Below, in pieces: positions 1-8,530 of a DNA stretch of 64,000 bases. Origin of the DNA: Plantactinospora mayteni (GTDB taxonomy: Bacteria > Actinomycetota > Actinomycetes > Mycobacteriales > Micromonosporaceae); NCBI RefSeq assembly GCF_016862935.1, contig NZ_BONX01000023.1, positions 542,498 to 606,497 on the forward strand. Direction: 5' to 3'. Positions within the stretch are counted from its first letter, which is position 1. Each line of letters starts with the position of its first letter. The position numbers were made by a program, and so were the translations under genes. The notes beneath the pieces were generated by a model. The model was not told the origin of the DNA, searched no databases, and was given only the letters and a program-made list of their open reading frames with translations.

Positions 1-257
1 AGTTCCATCTCAAGTTGGTGGCCGCCGCGGCCGCGCGGCTGGCCGATCCGGTGGCCCTGGTCGACGCGCAGCGGCGCGAGGTGCTGCGCCGGCTGCGGGA
101 TGCGCAGCGGGCCGCGTTGGAGCGGTCGATGGATCCGGTCGTCGGGTTGTTGCTGGAAGGGGTCGTGCTGCGGCTGCGGGCCGACCTGGAGTGGCTGGAG
201 GCGTGCGAACGCATGTGGACCGAGCGTGATCGGACCGAGCGGAAGGCGGGAGCATGA
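1..257 (+). CDS. PadR-like transcriptional regulator, C-terminal fragment
   Basis: The reading frame is open from base 3 to the stop at 255-257, so the gene begins before the window and only about 84 residues are visible. The fragment is an amphipathic, Arg/Leu/Glu-rich helical segment (for example VDAQRREVLRRLRDAQRA), like the C-terminal dimerisation helices of PadR regulators. Its stop overlaps the start of the ABC ATPase gene (ATGA), the usual PadR-exporter arrangement, so it probably represses the transporter genes downstream. The DNA-binding winged helix lies outside the window, so the family call rests on the helical tail and context. Confidence 0.55.
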   Translation, partial: FHLKLVAAAAARLADPVALVDAQRREVLRRLRDAQRAALERSMDPVVGLLLEGVVLRLRADLEWLEACERMWTERDRTERKAGA

Positions 258-1009
258 CCGGGTCGGCGCTGCTACGGGCACGCGGGGTGACCAGGTGGTA
301 CGGCCGGGGAAGCGCGCTGGTCCGCGCCGTCGACGAGGTCGACCTGGAGGTGCCCGCCGGGCAGACGCTGGCGATCATGGGGCCCAGCGGCTGCGGGAAG
401 TCGACCCTGTTGCACCTGCTCGGCGGGCTGCAACGGCCCACCGACGGCGAGATCTGGCTGGCCGAACACCGGATCGACGGGATGAGTGAGCGCGGCCTGG
501 CCCGGCTGCGGCGCCACCACGTCGGCTTCGTCTTCCAGTCCTTTCACCTGATGGACGAACTCACTGCGGTGGAGAACGTCGAGCTGGCCGCGTTGCTGGC
601 CGGGCAGTCGCCCCGCCGGGCCCGGCAACGTGCCCTGGATCTGCTCGACCGGGTCGGACTCGCCGACCGCGCCAAGCACCTGCCGTCGGCGTTGTCCGGC
701 GGGCAGCGTCAGCGGGTGGCCATCGCCCGGGCGTTGAGCAACGAGCCGCTGCTCGTGCTGGCCGACGAACCGACCGGAAACCTGGACAGCGCCGCCACCC
801 TGGAGGTTCTGCGGTTGTTCGAGGAGCTGCGCAGGTCGGGGCAGACGCTGGTGGTGGTCACCCACGACCCGCGCATCGCCGCGGTCGCCGACCGGATCAT
901 CTCCATGCGCGACGGGGCGTTCGCCGACGACAACCGGCTCGTCGGCACCACCACCATCGGCACCACCACCGCCGCCGGCACCGGCACGGTCTACGGCCGG
1001 GTGCGCTGA
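254..1009 (+). CDS. MacB/LolD-type ABC transporter ATP-binding protein
   Basis: This 251-residue ATPase would power a FtsX-type exporter at the cytoplasmic membrane. Walker A is GPSGCGKST (about residue 43), the Q-loop lies in FVFQSFHLMDEL, the ABC signature is LSGGQRQRV and Walker B is LLVLADEPTGNLDS, followed by the H-loop VVTHD. Length and motif order match LolD/MacB-class ATPases. The ATG overlaps the stop of the PadR-like gene, and the permease starts one base after its stop, so the three genes form one operon. The Thr/Gly-rich tail (about residues 235-251) is low complexity and not part of the ATPase core. The exported substrate cannot be inferred. Confidence 0.93.
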   Translation: MTGSALLRARGVTRWYGRGSALVRAVDEVDLEVPAGQTLAIMGPSGCGKSTLLHLLGGLQRPTDGEIWLAEHRIDGMSERGLARLRRHHVGFVFQSFHLMDELTAVENVELAALLAGQSPRRARQRALDLLDRVGLADRAKHLPSALSGGQRQRVAIARALSNEPLLVLADEPTGNLDSAATLEVLRLFEELRRSGQTLVVVTHDPRIAAVADRIISMRDGAFADDNRLVGTTTIGTTTAAGTGTVYGRVR

Positions 1010-1010
1010 G

Positions 1011-2777
1011 GTGGCCGGGCGTCTGCTGCTGGTGTGCCGGCTGATGGTGCGGGACCTGCGCCGGCGGCGCACCGAGACCGTACTGCTGCTGGTCGCGATC
1101 AGCGCCGCGACGGCGACACTGACTCTCGGGCTCGCCCTGAACAACGCACTCGCCAAACCGTACGAGCGGACCCGAGCCGCCACCGCGGGCCCCGACGTGG
1201 TGGCGATGCCGGGAGCGACGGGCCCGCAGGCTCTGGCCGCCCTCGCGCCGCTGGCCAGCGCGCCCGGGGTCACCGCGCACAGCGGGCCGTACCCGATCGC
1301 TTATCTGATGCTGACCGCACACGGCAAGACCGTGCAGGTGGTCGTCCAGGGCCGGGACAACTCCCCGGCCGCCCTCGACCGGCCCGCGGTGACCACCGGC
1401 ACCTGGGTACGCCCCGGCGGGGTGGTCATCGAACCGACCTTCGCCAACGCCCTCGGCGTACGCACCGGCGACACCGTCGCCATCAACGGCCGCCCGCTGC
1501 GGGTGGTCGGCACCGCGGTCACCGCCGCCAGAGCCGTCTACCCGAACGCCGACTGGCGCTTTGGTCCGGGCAGCCCCCTGGTCCAGCTCGCCGGCCTGGC
1601 CTGGGTCGACAGCAGCGAGATCGGCGTACTGGCCGACGCCAAGCCACCGTCGTACACCCTCAACCTGAGATTCGCCGACCCACACGCCAGCACCTCCTTC
1701 CGGCACATGAGCAGAGGCGGGATCGAATACACCAGCTGGACACAGATCGCCGAGACGGACGGCAGGCTCGTCAAACAGGCGCGCCTGGCCCTACTGGTCG
1801 GCGCCTGGCTACTCACCGCCCTCGCGGTGGCCAGCGTCGCCAACATCGTCGCCGGCCGCGTCGTCGACCAACGCCGCCGGGTGGGACTACTCAAGGCCGT
1901 CGGCGCCGGACCGGCCATGATCGCCGCCGTCCACCTCGCCGAGTACCTCGTCATCGGGCTCGCCGCCGCCGGCACCGGCCTGACCGCCGGCTGGCTCACC
2001 GCCCCCGCACTGACCAACCCCGGCGCCGGACTCCTCGGCTCCACCGGTACCCACCCGCCCGCGCTACGTACCGTGCTCGCGGTCACCGTCCTCGCCCTCG
2101 CGATCGCCGCCGCGGCGACGCTGGCACCCGTGCTGCGCGCCGCCACCACCGACACCGTGCACGCGCTGGCCGACGCCGCCACCCCACCCCGACGCCGCCG
2201 GTGGCGCGTCTGGCTGTCCCGCCGAATGCCCACCGCCCTGCTGATCGGGGTACGCGTCAACGCCCGCCGCCCCCGCCGCGCCCACCTCGTCATGGTGAAC
2301 ACCCTGATCACCACGACCGCGCTCGCCGCCTTGTTCATGGGCCTCGCACAGGACCAGCAGGTCAGGCTCGGCGAATCGGAGCTGGCCAGTCCCCGGAACA
2401 CCCGAACCCTCCAGGCCATGTTCCTCGTCGTCGTCGTGCTGTGCGTCCTCGCGCTCGTCAACGCCATCGTGAGCACCTGGACCGCGGTCCTCGACGCCCG
2501 TCACCCCCTGGCCGTCGCCCGCACGCTCGGCGCCACACCCGCACAGGTGACCGCGGGCATGGCGGTAGCGCAGCTCCTACCGGCGATACCCGGCGTGGCC
2601 CTCGGGATCCCGGTCGGCATCGGGCTGTATCTGGTCGCCACTCCGGGCCAGCCCCAGTACGCACCCGCCTCCTGGATGCTCGCCGTGGCACTCGCGGTCC
2701 TGTTCGCCGTCGCCGTGCTCACCGCCATCCCCGCGCTGGCCGCCACCCGCCACCCGGTCGCCGACGCCCTCCAGTGA
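1011..2777 (+). CDS. FtsX-like ABC transporter permease
   Basis: A 588-residue membrane protein partner of the preceding ATPase. It has an N-terminal transmembrane segment (about residues 15-45), a periplasmic MacB-type domain (about 50-245), then two FtsX blocks of hydrophobic helices (about 245-370 and 460-588) separated by a basic cytoplasmic loop (PPRRRRWRVWLSRRM). GTG at 1011 is chosen because it directly follows the ATPase stop. This is the long, two-FtsX-block form common in actinobacteria. MacB-type complexes work by mechanotransmission, exporting peptides, lipids or drugs; which one applies here is unknown. Confidence 0.9.
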   Translation: MAGRLLLVCRLMVRDLRRRRTETVLLLVAISAATATLTLGLALNNALAKPYERTRAATAGPDVVAMPGATGPQALAALAPLASAPGVTAHSGPYPIAYLMLTAHGKTVQVVVQGRDNSPAALDRPAVTTGTWVRPGGVVIEPTFANALGVRTGDTVAINGRPLRVVGTAVTAARAVYPNADWRFGPGSPLVQLAGLAWVDSSEIGVLADAKPPSYTLNLRFADPHASTSFRHMSRGGIEYTSWTQIAETDGRLVKQARLALLVGAWLLTALAVASVANIVAGRVVDQRRRVGLLKAVGAGPAMIAAVHLAEYLVIGLAAAGTGLTAGWLTAPALTNPGAGLLGSTGTHPPALRTVLAVTVLALAIAAAATLAPVLRAATTDTVHALADAATPPRRRRWRVWLSRRMPTALLIGVRVNARRPRRAHLVMVNTLITTTALAALFMGLAQDQQVRLGESELASPRNTRTLQAMFLVVVVLCVLALVNAIVSTWTAVLDARHPLAVARTLGATPAQVTAGMAVAQLLPAIPGVALGIPVGIGLYLVATPGQPQYAPASWMLAVALAVLFAVAVLTAIPALAATRHPVADALQ

Positions 2778-2845
2778 ACCTTTCGCACCCTCCCCTTGCG
2801 GTCCGACGGACCGCAAGGTCGGACGCGGTACCCGGTTCAGGTTGA
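2775..2845. repeat. Palindromic intergenic repeat, copy 1 (degenerate)
   Basis: Just after the FtsX stop lies a palindrome (CTTGCGGTCCGACGGACCGC, then AAG, 2795-2817) inside a longer block that recurs at 60762-60853. Shared parts are TGAACCTTT at the left, CCTCCCCTTGCGGTCCG-N-CGGACCGCAAGGTCGGACGCGGT in the centre and GGTTCAGGTTGA at the right. In this copy the outer inverted repeats are mostly lost. It may also serve as a transcription terminator for the exporter operon. Confidence 0.75.
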
Positions 2846-2868
2846 CAGAGCGTGACGGCAAAGGCAAA

Positions 2869-2890
2869 GGCAGGGAGATCTCTCCCTGCC
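2869..2890. promoter_or_regulatory. Perfect inverted repeat ahead of rph
   Basis: GGCAGGGAGA and TCTCCCTGCC form a 10-bp inverted repeat separated by TC. It sits between the upstream repeat and the rifamycin-associated element, about 95 bp before the rph start. It could be a terminator hairpin protecting rph from read-through or a protein-binding palindrome. No T-run follows it. Confidence 0.5.
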
Positions 2891-2913
2891 ACTCTTAACG
2901 TATAGCGCACCCG

Positions 2914-2932
2914 GGGGCTTGCGGCAAGACCC
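2914..2932. promoter_or_regulatory. Rifamycin-associated element (RAE)
   Basis: GGGGCTTGCGGCAAGACCC is a near-perfect match to the published 19-bp actinobacterial RAE (GGGGCTTGCGGCAAGGCCC), an inverted-repeat cis element found upstream of rifamycin-inducible resistance genes. It lies 52 bp before the rph start, just downstream of an AT-containing stretch TTAACGTATAGC (2895-2906) that could hold the -10 box. This strongly suggests rifamycin-inducible expression of rph. Confidence 0.9.
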
Positions 2933-2984
2933 GTGTCGTGGCGCAGAATCGTCGGCCGAGGCCACAACAACCTGCGGAGATGGG

Positions 2985-5582
2985 ATGATCGAGCAGTACG
3001 TGTGGGATCTTCAAGATGTTGACGGGATGCCCGTCACGGTCGTTGGCGGCAAGGGCGCACACCTGGGCGGGCTGTCGCGGATCGAAGGCATCCGCGTACC
3101 GGCTGGCTTCTGCGTGACGACGGACGCCTTCCGGCGGATCATGGCGGAAGCGCCGTCGATCGACGATCGGCTCGACAAGCTGTCGCGCCTGGACCAGGAC
3201 GACCGGGAGGCGATCCGCACGCTCAGCGCGGAGATCCGCCGGACCGTCGAAGATATCGCCATCCCGGGCGATCTCGCGGCGGCGATCACCCGGGCGCTCG
3301 CCGAGTTCGGCGAGCACGCCGCCTACGCCGTCCGATCCAGCGCGACGGCAGAGGACCTGCCGACGGCCTCCTTCGCCGGCCAGCAGGACAGCTACCTGAA
3401 CGTCGTGGGGCCGGCGGCGATCCTCCAGCACGTCAGCCGGTGCTGGGCGTCGCTGTTCACCGAGCGGGCCGTGGCCTACCGCCAGCGGAACGGCATCGAC
3501 CACCGTACGGTCCAGATGGCCGTTGTCGTGCAGCGGATGGTCTTCCCGCACGCGGCCGGCATCCTGTTCACGGCCGACCCCGTCACGGGCAACCGGAAGG
3601 TCGCCACCGTGGACGCCGGTTTCGGCCTCGGCGAGGCCCTGGTCTCCGGCCTGGTGAACCCGGACGTCTTCAAGGTGCGCGACGGCCGGATCGTCGCCAG
3701 AGCGGTCGCCGCCAAGCAGCGTGCCGTGCACGCCCTGCCGGCTGGCGGTACCCGGGAAGTGGCGATCGACCCGCAGCGGCAGGAGCAGCCGGCGCTGACG
3801 GACCCCCAGGTCGTACGGCTCGTGCAGCTCGGCCGGCGGATCGAAGCGCACTTCGGCCGCCCGCAGGACATCGAATGGTGCCTGGTCGACGACGAGTTCC
3901 AGATCGTCCAGAGCCGGCCGATCACCACGCTGTTCCCCATCCCCGCGACCCACAACGCAGAGAACCACGTCTATGTCTCAGTCGGCCACCAACAGATGAT
4001 GACCGACCCCATGAAGCCCCTCGGGATCTCCATGTGGCAACTGACGGCCATGGCGCCGATGCACGAGGCCGGCGGGCGGCTGTTCGTCGACGCCACCCGG
4101 AGGCTGGCCTCGCCCGCGAGCCGCGCCGGCTTCCTGGAGATGGTGGGGAGGTCCGATCCGCTGACCAGGGACGCGCTGGAGACCGTCCTCGACCACGACG
4201 GCTTCGTCCCGTCGCTCCCGGACGAGGGTCCCGTTGGGCCCCCGGCCGGCGGCGCGTCCGCCCCGATCGAGACCGATCCGGCCATCGTCACCGGGCTGAT
4301 CGAGCGCAGCCAGGCGTCCATCGCCGCCCTGCGGCGCGACATCGCGGCGCTGACCGGACCGGCGCTGTTCGACTTCCTGCTGGAGGCCCTCCAGGAGCAC
4401 AAGCGAGTCCTCGGCGATCCGCTGAACATGCAGGCGATCATGGCGGGGATGGAGGCCACCTGGTGGCTCAACGACCAGTTGCAGGAGTGGCTGGGCGAGA
4501 AGAACGCGGCCGACACGCTCACCCTGTCCGCCCCCGACAACGTCACCTCGGAGATGGGACTGGCGCTGCTCGACGTCGCCGACGTGATCCGCCCGTACCC
4601 GGAGGTGGTGGCGTTCCTGCGGGGCGTCGAGGACGAGGGCTTCCTGGACGAGCTGCCGAAGCTCGCGGGCGGGATCGAAGCGCGCGACGCCATCGCGGCC
4701 TACCTCGACCGGTACGGCATGCGCTGCGTCGGCGAGATCGACATCACCAGGGCCCGCTGGAGCGAACGCCCCAGCACGCTCGTGCCGCTGATCCTCGACA
4801 ACGTCAAACTCTTCGAGCCGGGCGCCGCCGCGCGGCGCTTCGCGCAAGGGCGGCAGGAGGCGCGGCAGAAGGAACAGGACGTACTGTCACGCTTGCGGGC
4901 CCTGCCGGACGGCGAGCAGAAGGCCGCCGAGGCCAAACGGATGATCGACCGGGTCCGGACCTTCATCGGGTACCGGGAGTACCCGAAGTACGGCATCGTC
5001 AGCCGCTACTTCGTCTACAAGCAGGCCCTGCTGGCGGAGGCCGAGCGCCTCGTGCGGGCCAACGTGCTCGCGGAGCAGGAGGACATCTTCTACCTCACGT
5101 TCCAGGAACTCCACGACGTCGTACGCGCGAACCAGGTGGACGACCAGCTCATCCAGCAGCGCAGGGAGGCGTTCCGGTCGTACCACGCGCTCACGCCGCC
5201 CCGGGTGCTCACGTCGGATGGCGAGGCCGTCGCCGGGGCGTACCGGCGCGACGACGTACCGGCCGGTGCCCTGATCGGCCTGCCGGTTTCCGCCGGGACC
5301 ATCGAGGGGAGGGCGCGGGTCATCCTCGACATGGCGCGGGCCGATCTCGAGGCGGGTGACATCCTGGTCACGGCCTACACCGATCCCAGCTGGTCGCCCC
5401 TGTTCGTCGCGATCACGGGCCTGGTGACGGAGGTGGGCGGCCTGATGACCCATGGCGCGGTGATCGCCCGGGAGTACGGCCTGCCGGCCGTCGTCGGTGT
5501 GGCCGATGCCACCCGGCTCATCCGGGACGGGCAGCGGATCCGCGTGCACGGGGCCGACGGGTACGTCGAGATCCTGCCCTGA
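2985..5582 (+). CDS. rph: Rifampin phosphotransferase
   Basis: An 865-residue dikinase-type enzyme that inactivates rifamycins by transferring the beta-phosphate of ATP to the ansa-chain hydroxyl, using a phosphohistidine swivel. The N-terminal ATP-grasp domain (about residues 1-320) begins VVGGKGAHLGGLSRIEGIRVPAGFC, as in known Rph proteins. A rifamycin-binding helical domain follows (about 330-750), then a PEP-utilising swivel domain with the catalytic His at residue 823 in GLMTHGAVIARE. Length agrees with the roughly 865-residue family. ATG 2985 has GGAGA a few bases upstream; an open-frame extension to 2919 would run through the RAE and is rejected. A general PEP-synthase role is less likely given the RAE and N-terminal sequence. 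Confidence 0.94.
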   Translation: MIEQYVWDLQDVDGMPVTVVGGKGAHLGGLSRIEGIRVPAGFCVTTDAFRRIMAEAPSIDDRLDKLSRLDQDDREAIRTLSAEIRRTVEDIAIPGDLAAAITRALAEFGEHAAYAVRSSATAEDLPTASFAGQQDSYLNVVGPAAILQHVSRCWASLFTERAVAYRQRNGIDHRTVQMAVVVQRMVFPHAAGILFTADPVTGNRKVATVDAGFGLGEALVSGLVNPDVFKVRDGRIVARAVAAKQRAVHALPAGGTREVAIDPQRQEQPALTDPQVVRLVQLGRRIEAHFGRPQDIEWCLVDDEFQIVQSRPITTLFPIPATHNAENHVYVSVGHQQMMTDPMKPLGISMWQLTAMAPMHEAGGRLFVDATRRLASPASRAGFLEMVGRSDPLTRDALETVLDHDGFVPSLPDEGPVGPPAGGASAPIETDPAIVTGLIERSQASIAALRRDIAALTGPALFDFLLEALQEHKRVLGDPLNMQAIMAGMEATWWLNDQLQEWLGEKNAADTLTLSAPDNVTSEMGLALLDVADVIRPYPEVVAFLRGVEDEGFLDELPKLAGGIEARDAIAAYLDRYGMRCVGEIDITRARWSERPSTLVPLILDNVKLFEPGAAARRFAQGRQEARQKEQDVLSRLRALPDGEQKAAEAKRMIDRVRTFIGYREYPKYGIVSRYFVYKQALLAEAERLVRANVLAEQEDIFYLTFQELHDVVRANQVDDQLIQQRREAFRSYHALTPPRVLTSDGEAVAGAYRRDDVPAGALIGLPVSAGTIEGRARVILDMARADLEAGDILVTAYTDPSWSPLFVAITGLVTEVGGLMTHGAVIAREYGLPAVVGVADATRLIRDGQRIRVHGADGYVEILP

Positions 5583-5682
5583 CCGGCCACACCGAGAAGG
5601 CCCATCCGTAGCCTGCGGCTGGGACAACGCCACACCGCTCGGGCCGGGAGCAGTGCGACGCTGGCCGCACAACCCGAGCCGG

Positions 5683-6558
5683 TCAACCGGCGGCCAGAAC
5701 CTCTCGTAGCCTCGCCGCGAACTCTTCGGGCTTGCCGGCGTAACCGAACTGGCCGCCGAGGAAGCCGCCGTGATGGCTCGGGAACACCGTGGCTTCCTGG
5801 CCGAGCAGGGCTGCGATGCCGACGGCGGTACGCGCGGTGTACGTTCCCGCCGACTCCTCGCCGACCGCGATGACGATCCGGGTCGGTGCCGCGGTGAGCG
5901 CCGCCGCGTCGGGGCGGTAGTCGGTGATCGCCCACGAGTTCTTCGACAGCAGCGGATCGTCGCGAGTGCCGTCGTCATCGGTCGGCAGGCCGAACATCAC
6001 CGGGTCGGGCTCGGGCTGGGCAAAGTAGGCATCGGTGAACTCGCCCTCCCAGGACGTCATCGCGATGAACGCGGCCATGCCCGCGCCGGTGCCCTTCGCC
6101 TGGTACGCATCGTGGAAGGCACCCCGGGCGCGTTCGGCGGCCTCGGCGTCGGGTAGTACAGCGTTGATCGGCGGCTCGTGCGCCACCAGCGTGACGACAT
6201 CGCCCGGGTGGGTCGCGACCAGTTCGAGCGCGGTCACCGCACCGCCGCTGCTGGCGAACATGTCGACCGGACCGGCACCGAGCGCCTCGACCAGAAGGTG
6301 CAGGTCGGCGGCCTGATGCTGCGGCGTGTGATCGGATCGGGCGTCCTTGCGGACGCTGCGACCCAGGCCGCGCGGGTCGTAGGTGACGACCGTACGGTCC
6401 GTGAAGTGGGTGGCGAGCGCTTCGAAGCCTTCCGCTGTCATCGGCTGGCCGATCATGACCAACACCGGACGCCCATCGGCTGGCGGGAGCGGGCCGCGAA
6501 CGTCGTAGACCAGGTCGACGCCCGGCAGGGCGAGGGTGTGTGTCTGCGTTTCCGTCAT
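5683..6558 (-). CDS. Alpha/beta hydrolase
   Basis: A 291-residue cytoplasmic alpha/beta-fold hydrolase with no signal peptide. Visible features are the oxyanion region (VLVMIGQP), the strand YDPRGLGRS typical of the fold, the nucleophile elbow ASSGGAV (Ser about residue 105) and a late His in FPSHHGGFLGG (about 263). It converges on rph with about 100 bp between them. The family hydrolyses esters, epoxides, C-C bonds or peptides; the substrate cannot be told. Its ATG at 6558 is the first in-frame start. Confidence 0.85.
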   Translation of the reverse strand: MTETQTHTLALPGVDLVYDVRGPLPPADGRPVLVMIGQPMTAEGFEALATHFTDRTVVTYDPRGLGRSVRKDARSDHTPQHQAADLHLLVEALGAGPVDMFASSGGAVTALELVATHPGDVVTLVAHEPPINAVLPDAEAAERARGAFHDAYQAKGTGAGMAAFIAMTSWEGEFTDAYFAQPEPDPVMFGLPTDDDGTRDDPLLSKNSWAITDYRPDAAALTAAPTRIVIAVGEESAGTYTARTAVGIAALLGQEATVFPSHHGGFLGGQFGYAGKPEEFAARLREVLAAG

Positions 6559-6797
6559 GACGCCGAGACTACGGCCGGCGGTACCACCCGCGCTGTAGCG
6601 ACCGGCGATGATGCGCGGCGAACCAGGGAGCCCAGTCTGAGCGGTCGTCAGTCTTTCGCTTTTCCGCTGCTAGACCACTGCTAGACCACCTGGTGTTCCG
6701 CGTCTGCATCCCGTTACCGGCAGTCGTCGATCAGCGGGCGTCGGCCCATTGGGCTGCCCGCACGGACGGAGCCGCTGCGGACAGTAAGGTTGCCAAC

Positions 6798-7820
6798 GTG
6801 TTGAGCGCACCGGTGGAAAGGCACGTAGTCGTCGTCGGGGCTGGCATCGTCGGCGCGTCGGTGGCTTATCACGCCGCCCGGGCGGGCGCCACCGTGACGT
6901 TGGTCGACGCCGGGCGGCCAGGAGCCGGCGTGACGGCGGACTCGTTCGCTTGGGTCGGAGCGTCTGGCGTGCGTACCGGTCCGGCGGCCGGGATACGGGC
7001 CACCGCGACGGAGGAGTACCGCCGAGTCGAGGCCGAGTTGCCGGGACTCCCGGTGATCTGGTCCGGCTCACTGAGCTGGCGCGCGGAGGGCGGCGCGCCG
7101 GAGGCCGGGCCCGGACAGGAGATTGTGGACGCGGCCACCGTGATGACGCTCGAGCCCAACCTTCGACAGCCACCGGAGTGGGCCGTCTGGGCACCCGGCG
7201 ACGGCGCCGTCGACTCGGTGGGCGTGACCGAGCGGCTGGTCGCGGGCGCCCGCGCCCATGGCGCCCGGGTATGTCTGGACACCGCGGTCACCGCGGTCCG
7301 TCGGGATGCGGCGGGCCGGGTTGCCGGGGTCGAGACGGCCGCAGGACTCCTCTCCGGTACGACTGTGGTGTTGGCGGCCGGTGTTGCCACGGCCGCGCTG
7401 GGCGCGCCGCTCGGCGTGCGTGTCCCGGTCGAGCCGTCGCCGTGCCCGCTCTTCCGGTTTCGCGCGCCGGCCGGTCTGGTCCGCACCGTGGTCAACACTC
7501 AGGACTTCGATCTCCGGCAGGTCGCCGCGGACCGGCTGATCGTCGCGGCGGACTCGCCCGAACGGACCCTTGCCGCCGTCCGGTCCACTTTCCGCGGTAC
7601 CGGGAGCGTCGAGCTGCTCAGCACACGACTCGGAGTACGCCCAATGCCGGTCGACGGTGAGCCGATCGTCGGTCCGGTCGCCGAGGTACCCGGTCTCTAC
7701 CTGGCGGTGATGCACGCGGCGGTCACGCTTGCCCCGGCCGTGGGCCGCCTTGTCGCGCGGGAGTTGGTCGACGGCATCGTCGAGTCGGCGTTGTCGGGTT
7801 GTCGCCCCGATCGCTTCTAG
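6798..7820 (+). CDS. FAD-dependent oxidoreductase (DAO family)
   Basis: A 340-residue D-amino-acid-oxidase-like flavoprotein. The dinucleotide motif VVVVGAGIVGASVAYHAARAG opens the protein (about residues 8-28), and the C-terminal FAD contact lies in PGLYLAVMHAAVTLAPAVGRL. GTG 6798 is chosen because TAAGG lies eight bases upstream and the FAD motif then falls at the usual distance; the frame extends to 6693 without homology-like sequence. Members oxidise secondary amines, glycine-type or D-amino acids to imines. No neighbour reveals the substrate. Confidence 0.85.
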   Translation: MLSAPVERHVVVVGAGIVGASVAYHAARAGATVTLVDAGRPGAGVTADSFAWVGASGVRTGPAAGIRATATEEYRRVEAELPGLPVIWSGSLSWRAEGGAPEAGPGQEIVDAATVMTLEPNLRQPPEWAVWAPGDGAVDSVGVTERLVAGARAHGARVCLDTAVTAVRRDAAGRVAGVETAAGLLSGTTVVLAAGVATAALGAPLGVRVPVEPSPCPLFRFRAPAGLVRTVVNTQDFDLRQVAADRLIVAADSPERTLAAVRSTFRGTGSVELLSTRLGVRPMPVDGEPIVGPVAEVPGLYLAVMHAAVTLAPAVGRLVARELVDGIVESALSGCRPDRF

Positions 7821-7868
7821 CGTCCCGCAGCTGAATCTCGTTTACCGGTGTTGGCGTTGGCTTCCGCG

Positions 7869-8213
7869 TTACGGCGTTGCGATGTTCGGTCCGACGGCCT
7901 GCTCGATCTCCTCGATGAGCCGGTCGGCGGGGCGTACTCCGAGTAGCACGCGCTGCATGATGCCGAGGTTGAGCAGTACCGAGGTCGGGGTCTGGGTCAC
8001 GCCCCATCCCTGGGTGGTGACCGGGTTGGTGGCCACGTCGACCGTGGCGACCAGCAGGCTGTCGCCCAGTCGCTGCGCCACCTCGGCGAGTACGGGCGAG
8101 AACGCCCGCCGGACGTCGCCGCTGTCGGGCAGGAACACCAGCAGGACCGGTGTCTGGCTGTCGACGACCCGGGCCCGGTAGGTCGCATCGGTGACCGGGA
8201 CGACGTAGCTCAT
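7869..8213 (-). CDS. Thioredoxin-fold protein lacking the CXXC motif
   Basis: About 114 residues from ATG 8213. The segment PVLLVFLPDSGDVRRAFSPVLAEVAQRLGDSLLVATVDVATNP, a cis-Pro-like TQTPT and strand SVLLNLG follow the thioredoxin fold, but PDSGD stands where the redox CXXC would be. It should therefore not be an active disulfide reductase and is more likely a binding or chaperone-like protein. Its ATG overlaps the stop of the upstream gene (ATGA), placing it as the last gene of the toxin cassette. A longer start at 8258 would overlap the upstream gene and is not preferred. Confidence 0.7.
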   Translation of the reverse strand: MSYVVPVTDATYRARVVDSQTPVLLVFLPDSGDVRRAFSPVLAEVAQRLGDSLLVATVDVATNPVTTQGWGVTQTPTSVLLNLGIMQRVLLGVRPADRLIEEIEQAVGPNIATP

Positions 8214-8530
8214 AGCTCCTCTTCCGGTTGACGCTTCCATTCGAAGGCGGTGCGCCATCGGTTGTCGTCGTAGAGATAGCTGAGGAATGCGTCGGTGACC
8301 GCGTCCTTGGGCTGGGGGAACGGCGAGGCGTACGCCCGGTCGGGCCCGCCCTCGCGGTAATCCACATCCAGCCGGCCGTCGTCGACGGCATAGGTCTGGA
8401 TGTAGTAGTGCGGCCGGATCCTGAGGACGGCGAACCGCGGGCCACGGCTGTTCAGGCGCGCTATCCCGGCGCGGATGTCCGCCTCCGTCGCGTCGTGGAT
8501 CAGGTCCTGGTCCTCGATGTCAAGATTCAT
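8210..8530 (-). CDS. Hypothetical acidic protein, candidate immunity protein
   Basis: A 106-residue protein, rich in Asp/Glu and aromatic residues (for example RPHYYIQTYAVDDGRLDVDY and FLSYLYDDNRWRTAFEWK), with no signal peptide or membrane segment. I do not recognise the family. It overlaps the 3' end of the preceding 252-residue gene by 11 bases and the start of the thioredoxin-like gene by four, so all three are co-translated downstream of the nuclease toxin. Small acidic cytoplasmic proteins in this position are often immunity proteins; that role is an inference from location and composition. Confidence 0.6.
   Translation of the reverse strand: MNLDIEDQDLIHDATEADIRAGIARLNSRGPRFAVLRIRPHYYIQTYAVDDGRLDVDYREGGPDRAYASPFPQPKDAVTDAFLSYLYDDNRWRTAFEWKRQPEEEL

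Noticed and set aside
2919..2984. Longer N-terminus for Rph
   Set aside because: It would place the start inside the rifamycin-associated element; ATG 2985 has a ribosome-binding site and matches the family N-terminus.
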